Below are positions 60,702-64,000 of a DNA stretch of 64,000 nucleotides, one piece after another; position 1 is the stretch's first letter, and each line of letters begins with the position of its first letter. Source of the stretch: JBAZLV01 sp964586075 (GTDB lineage Bacteria > Nitrospirota > UBA9217); contig CAZPGZ010000015.1 of the NCBI GenBank assembly GCA_964586075.1, positions 16,681 to 80,680 on the forward strand. The letters are read 5' to 3'. The notes below the pieces were generated by a model. It worked only from the letters and a program-made list of their open reading frames with translations, did no database searches and was not told the origin of the DNA. A program made the position numbers and the translations under genes.

Positions 60702-61013
60702 TCAGGTATTCAATTTTATTCCAAGCTTCTTCTCGACGGACGACACTTTTTTATCAATGCGCTGCTCAGTGCCTTTTCGATCATCAATGGAAATCTTCGT
60801 GATCACCCGTTCCGCCTCCCGCATCACCGCATCATGACATTGTTTCACCACACCCATCACGGTATCCCATTCTCCTTCGAGCACGATCCCCATCGGATTG
60901 ATTTTGTAGCTCACTCCGCTTTCCGTAATAATTTTCATAACCTGTGCTATTACGGGACTGATGCTTACCCCCTTGCCCACCGGAACCACGCTGAATTCCA
61001 ACATGGTACTCAT
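60702..61013 (-). CDS. MTH1187-family thiamine-binding-like protein
   Basis: A 103-residue alpha/beta protein of the MTH1187/YkoF group (DUF77): MLEFSVVPVGKGVSISPVIAQVMKIITESGVSYKINPMGIVLEGEWDTVMGVVKQCHDAV. Relatives bind thiamine or related small ligands as oligomers. It has a strong GGAAGGAGG ribosome site and is first in a three-gene minus-strand unit. A role in thiamine handling is only inferred. Confidence 0.85.
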   Translation of the reverse strand: MSTMLEFSVVPVGKGVSISPVIAQVMKIITESGVSYKINPMGIVLEGEWDTVMGVVKQCHDAVMREAERVITKISIDDRKGTEQRIDKKVSSVEKKLGIKLNT

Positions 61014-61214
61014 AGACTCTTGCCCCTCCTTCCCAAATCATCCGACCGTGACATTCTTGCTCCAAAACAAACAGGAAAACTGAATAATTTGAATAGTTTC
61101 AAAAGCAACGTTATTTCAATCATATAGTGCAGTTCCGACTTTAAAAATTATCTCTTGTTTAAGTATAGCTATTGTCTCTCCGGGTGTAAAGGTTGCGGTG
61201 TTCTCCGAATTTCA

Positions 61215-61244
61215 TTTACAAATCATACAACCGTATGAGATAAT
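61215..61244 (+). promoter_or_regulatory. Possible sigma70-type promoter of the plsC-like gene
   Basis: TTTACA (61215-61220), 18 bases, GATAAT (61239-61244), about 60 bases before the acyltransferase start. Moderate match only. Confidence 0.4.
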
Positions 61245-61303
61245 CTGCTCCCGTACAGAAAAAGTATGACAATCGTCTGCGCCGGCCTGGAGAACTACCG
61301 CTC

Positions 61304-62071
61304 ATGAGAGCCTTGCTCAAGTTCCTAACAATTATGCCCCTGCTACTCACCTATATAATTATTTCAGTCGCGATTATGCTTTTGCCGCTCAACGCACGGA
61401 AAAAACGTGAGTATGCCGTACAAAACAGTTCTCTCTTCTCCCGTCCTATTCTGAGAATTCTTGGTGTACGAATTCATGTCAAGCACCGAGACCGCCTGCA
61501 TAAAACACGGAAAAACTGCCTCATAGTTTCCAATCATCTTTCTTATGTTGACGTTTTCATTTTATCTTCGCTCAAACCATCGGTATTTGTAACATCCATC
61601 GAACTGCGAAACACTTTTCTGCTCGGCACCATTGCCAGACTTGCCGGCTGCATCTTCGTAGAACGTCGAAAGGCAACCGGCCTGAAAGCGGAAATCGAGC
61701 AAATGTCCGTTGCGCTCAGGCAGGGATTTTCCGTGGTTTTTTTTCCGGAAGGCACCACGTCTGACGGAGACGGCGTGATGCAATTTAAAAACTCTCTTTT
61801 TGCCTCAGCAATTGCTGCGTACGTCGACATCATCCCGCTCTGTCTTCGTTACACCAGGATAGACGATAAGCCGTTGACACAGCAGAATCGTGATGCGATT
61901 TTTTATTATGGAGGCGTGAGTTTCTTTCGGCACCTTCCGCGCCTTCTCGTATGCAAATCCGTGGATGTTGAGGTGAGCCCCCTCAAGACCATAACAGTCC
62001 TTTCCCATTATTCACGCAAGGACCTGGCTGCCAAAACCCACCATGCCATCAGCGCGGCGTATCACGAATAA
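61304..62071 (+). CDS. 1-acyl-sn-glycerol-3-phosphate acyltransferase (PlsC-like)
   Basis: A 255-residue membrane acyltransferase with an N-terminal hydrophobic helix (about 8-30). It carries the catalytic NHLSYVD (H78-x4-D83) and the FPEGTTSDGD motif that binds the glycerol-phosphate. Such enzymes form phosphatidic acid. The level of similarity does not separate PlsC from the ornithine-lipid acyltransferase group. The next gene is prfC; the two are separated by 113 bases. Confidence 0.88.
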   Translation: MRALLKFLTIMPLLLTYIIISVAIMLLPLNARKKREYAVQNSSLFSRPILRILGVRIHVKHRDRLHKTRKNCLIVSNHLSYVDVFILSSLKPSVFVTSIELRNTFLLGTIARLAGCIFVERRKATGLKAEIEQMSVALRQGFSVVFFPEGTTSDGDGVMQFKNSLFASAIAAYVDIIPLCLRYTRIDDKPLTQQNRDAIFYYGGVSFFRHLPRLLVCKSVDVEVSPLKTITVLSHYSRKDLAAKTHHAISAAYHE

Positions 62072-62184
62072 TCCTCTCTCAGGAACACCGGGGAGAGGCA
62101 TTTTTGCAGGAACTTCTTGACTTTTTCCTCGCCAGTTGTTATTTTACCAAGCTCTTCAAAAGAGCAGGATTTTACGGAAAAACT

Positions 62185-63792
62185 ATGAGCTACGAAGATG
62201 AAATAAGTAAACGAAGGACCTTTGCCATCATCAGCCATCCCGATGCGGGCAAGACGACCCTCACCGAAAAGTTCCTGCTGTTCGGAGGAGCCATCCAGGT
62301 TGCCGGCGCGGTCAAGTCCAACAAGATCAGAAAAAGCACGGCTTCAGACTTTATGGACATTGAACGCCAGCGGGGAATTTCGGTGGCAACGTCGGTAATG
62401 GGTTTTGACTACAACGGACTGAAAATCAATCTGCTGGACACTCCGGGCCATAAGGATTTTGCCGAGGACACCTATCGAACGCTTACTGCTGTAGACAGCG
62501 TGGTACTCGTTGTCGATTGCGTAAAGGGAGTGGAAGAGCAGACCGAAAAGCTCATGCAGGTCTGCCGCATGCGCAGCACACCGGTCATTATTTTTGTAAA
62601 CAAATTGGACCGTGAAGGCAAGAACCCGTTCGAACTCCTGGACGAGCTCGAGACAAAACTGGACATCAAGGTCCAGCCGCTTTCCTGGCCGATCAGCATG
62701 GGCACGTCCTTCAAGGGCGTTTATAATCTGTACAACAACAGTTTGTATCTTTTCCGCCCGGGCGGTGTTACCGTCGCTGATGATGTGCTTGCCATCAAGG
62801 GTCTTGATGATCCGATTCTGGACCAGCAACTGGGCGATTACGCCGCAAAACTGAAGGAAGACGTGGAGCTGATTGTCGGAACCCATGATCCCTTTGACGT
62901 GGACGCGTATCTCAAGGGCACCCTTGCGCCGGTTTTTTTCGGCAGTGCCATCAACAACTTCGGGGTCAAGGAACTGCTCGATACGTTTACCCACATTGCG
63001 CCCATCCCGGGCAGCAGACCGACTGATCAGCGCATGGTCAGTTCGGACGAAAAAACTTTCAGCGGTTTTGTGTTCAAGATACACGCGAATCTCGATCCAC
63101 GCCACCGCGACCGCATCGCTTTTATCCGCATTTGTTCGGGAAAATTCGAGCGGAACAAAATGTTCCATCATGTGCGCATGAACAAAAACATCCGGTTCAC
63201 CAGTCCGGCAAGTTTTCTGGGAGCACGCAAGAGCATCGTTGATGAGGCCTTCCCCGGAGACGTAATCGGCTTGTATGACACAGGCAGCTTCAAAATCGGC
63301 GACACCCTCACCGAAGGCGAGAAAATCATGTTCCAGGGAATTCCCACCTTTTCCCCGGAAGTATTCAAAGAACTGATAAACCGTGATCCCGGAAAATCGA
63401 AGCAGCTTTCAAAAGGCATCGAGCAGCTCACCGACGAGGGCGTGGCGCAGCTCTTCACCCAGCAGCAGGGAAACAGAAAAATCGTGGGTACGGTGGGCGT
63501 TCTTCAGTTCGATGTTCTCCAATACCGCCTGGAGCACGAATACGGCGCGACCTGCCGGTTCGAACCAATGGCCATTTACAAAGCATGCTGGATTACGGCT
63601 GCGGACAAACAAGAAATGGATAAATTCTGCAGGTTCAAAGCGGAGCGCATTGCCACGGACAAGGACGGCAACACTGTTTTTCTCGCCGAGTCAGAATGGG
63701 TGCTCAGAAACATGATCGAAGCCTATCCGGAAGTCAAATTTCACTTCAACTCCGAATTCAAGCGGGAGATGCAGAAGAGCACGGCATCCTGA
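62185..63792 (+). CDS. prfC: Peptide chain release factor 3 (RF3)
   Basis: A 535-residue translational GTPase that removes RF1/RF2 after termination. G1 HPDAGKTTLTEK, G2/G3 with ...RQRGISVATSVMGF and DTPGHKDFAEDTYR, and G4 NKLD are present, with the RF3-specific domains after residue 280 (GFVFKIHANLDPRHRDRIAFIRICSG). The ATG at 62185 begins the GTPase; 27 further in-frame residues lack a ribosome site. E. coli RF3 is 529 residues, so it is complete. Confidence 0.97.
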   Translation: MSYEDEISKRRTFAIISHPDAGKTTLTEKFLLFGGAIQVAGAVKSNKIRKSTASDFMDIERQRGISVATSVMGFDYNGLKINLLDTPGHKDFAEDTYRTLTAVDSVVLVVDCVKGVEEQTEKLMQVCRMRSTPVIIFVNKLDREGKNPFELLDELETKLDIKVQPLSWPISMGTSFKGVYNLYNNSLYLFRPGGVTVADDVLAIKGLDDPILDQQLGDYAAKLKEDVELIVGTHDPFDVDAYLKGTLAPVFFGSAINNFGVKELLDTFTHIAPIPGSRPTDQRMVSSDEKTFSGFVFKIHANLDPRHRDRIAFIRICSGKFERNKMFHHVRMNKNIRFTSPASFLGARKSIVDEAFPGDVIGLYDTGSFKIGDTLTEGEKIMFQGIPTFSPEVFKELINRDPGKSKQLSKGIEQLTDEGVAQLFTQQQGNRKIVGTVGVLQFDVLQYRLEHEYGATCRFEPMAIYKACWITAADKQEMDKFCRFKAERIATDKDGNTVFLAESEWVLRNMIEAYPEVKFHFNSEFKREMQKSTAS

Positions 63793-63877
63793 TCCTGCGT
63801 TATCAACAACTCACTTCACCGCAGTATCAAGTAAAACATACCAAGCGTAACATTCCACGCAGCGCTTTACTGCACAG

Positions 63878-64000
63878 TTAGAAATCCAGCGGGCTTTTCA
63901 ACTCTTTGATAGCTTTGCTCGACACGCAGTGCATGTAGATCATCGTTGTCCGCACATCTTGACCACATCTTATCAATAAAAATGCGAACCTGCTCGGATT
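63878..64000 (-). pseudogene. C-terminal fragment of an integron-type tyrosine recombinase
   Basis: The minus strand reads into the window edge with FAFLLIRCGQDVRTTMIYMH followed by KELKSPLDF and a TAA (63878-63880). This resembles the end of IntI/XerC-like integrases (FATHLL...LGHKDVRTTMIYTH...SPLD), including the nucleophile Tyr in TTMIYMH. About 12 residues that normally lie between FATHLL and DVRTTM are missing, so the gene looks decayed. The rest would lie beyond the right edge; no attC-like sites are seen in this window. Confidence 0.55.

Noticed and set aside
1..64000. CRISPR array, rRNA operon, transposase or prophage genes
   Set aside because: No regularly spaced direct repeats, rRNA-like sequence or transposase motifs were found; only the integrase fragment at the right edge suggests mobile DNA.

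Overview
The window looks like chromosomal DNA of a Gram-negative, probably anaerobic or microaerophilic bacterium of the Desulfobacterota/Nitrospirota type. The reasons are a complete division and cell-wall (dcw) cluster with a meso-diaminopimelate-type MurE (DNPR motif), several Sec, Tat and lipoprotein signals, two chemoreceptors, a corrinoid-dependent C1 pair (an AcsE-like methyl-H4folate methyltransferase and a RACo-like corrinoid activator), and small families common in those phyla. This placement is inference. No rRNA, tRNA, CRISPR array or intact mobile element was seen.

Layout. 1-8 kb: the end of a coiled-coil gene, a chemoreceptor, ppnP, a 5'-truncated Nramp transporter, then a minus-strand group (PEP-synthase/PPDK regulator, DUF2156, E1-like adenylyltransferase, ettA). 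8-18.9 kb: an ion and stress region with a tandem universal stress protein, a Na,K-ATPase-like (IIC) P-type ATPase, the AcsE-like enzyme, a winged-helix/PD-(D/E)XK protein, a yybP-ykoY Mn2+ riboswitch controlling a Ca/Mn-type P-type ATPase, a TerC-family protein, and an NDUFA9-like SDR coupled to a periplasmic protein. 19-27.5 kb: signalling (a REC-GGDEF cyclase, CheW and a Cache chemoreceptor), an S51 peptidase, a small Cys-rich protein, the corrinoid activator, a membrane protein, an NlpC/P60 lipoprotein and a Cys-rich minus-strand protein.

27.5-31.5 kb: polyamine operon speD-speE-speA behind a structured leader. 31.5-40.5 kb: mixed genes (Usp, two redox proteins, LysR with NupC, TPR and exported proteins, an MBL hydrolase, TrmJ). 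40.5-59.3 kb: the whole dcw cluster on the minus strand, mraZ-STAS-rsmH-ftsL-ftsI-murE-murF-mraY-murD-ftsW-murG-murC-murB-ddl-ftsQ-ftsA-ftsZ, behind a consensus promoter and three MraZ-box repeats. 59.4-64 kb: a small HNH protein, a group of three small genes, plsC, prfC, and a decayed integron-type integrase tail at the right edge.

How it fits together. The most informative regulatory element is the Mn2+ riboswitch. It has conserved yybP-ykoY aptamer sequences, a promoter just upstream, and a long terminator hairpin that competes with the aptamer's P1 helix, so metal binding should switch the downstream ATPase on. With TerC next door and a broken Nramp importer nearby, the region points to manganese (and perhaps calcium) export. 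The dcw cluster carries an unusual STAS-domain gene between mraZ and rsmH, which might link envelope synthesis to a partner-switching signal.
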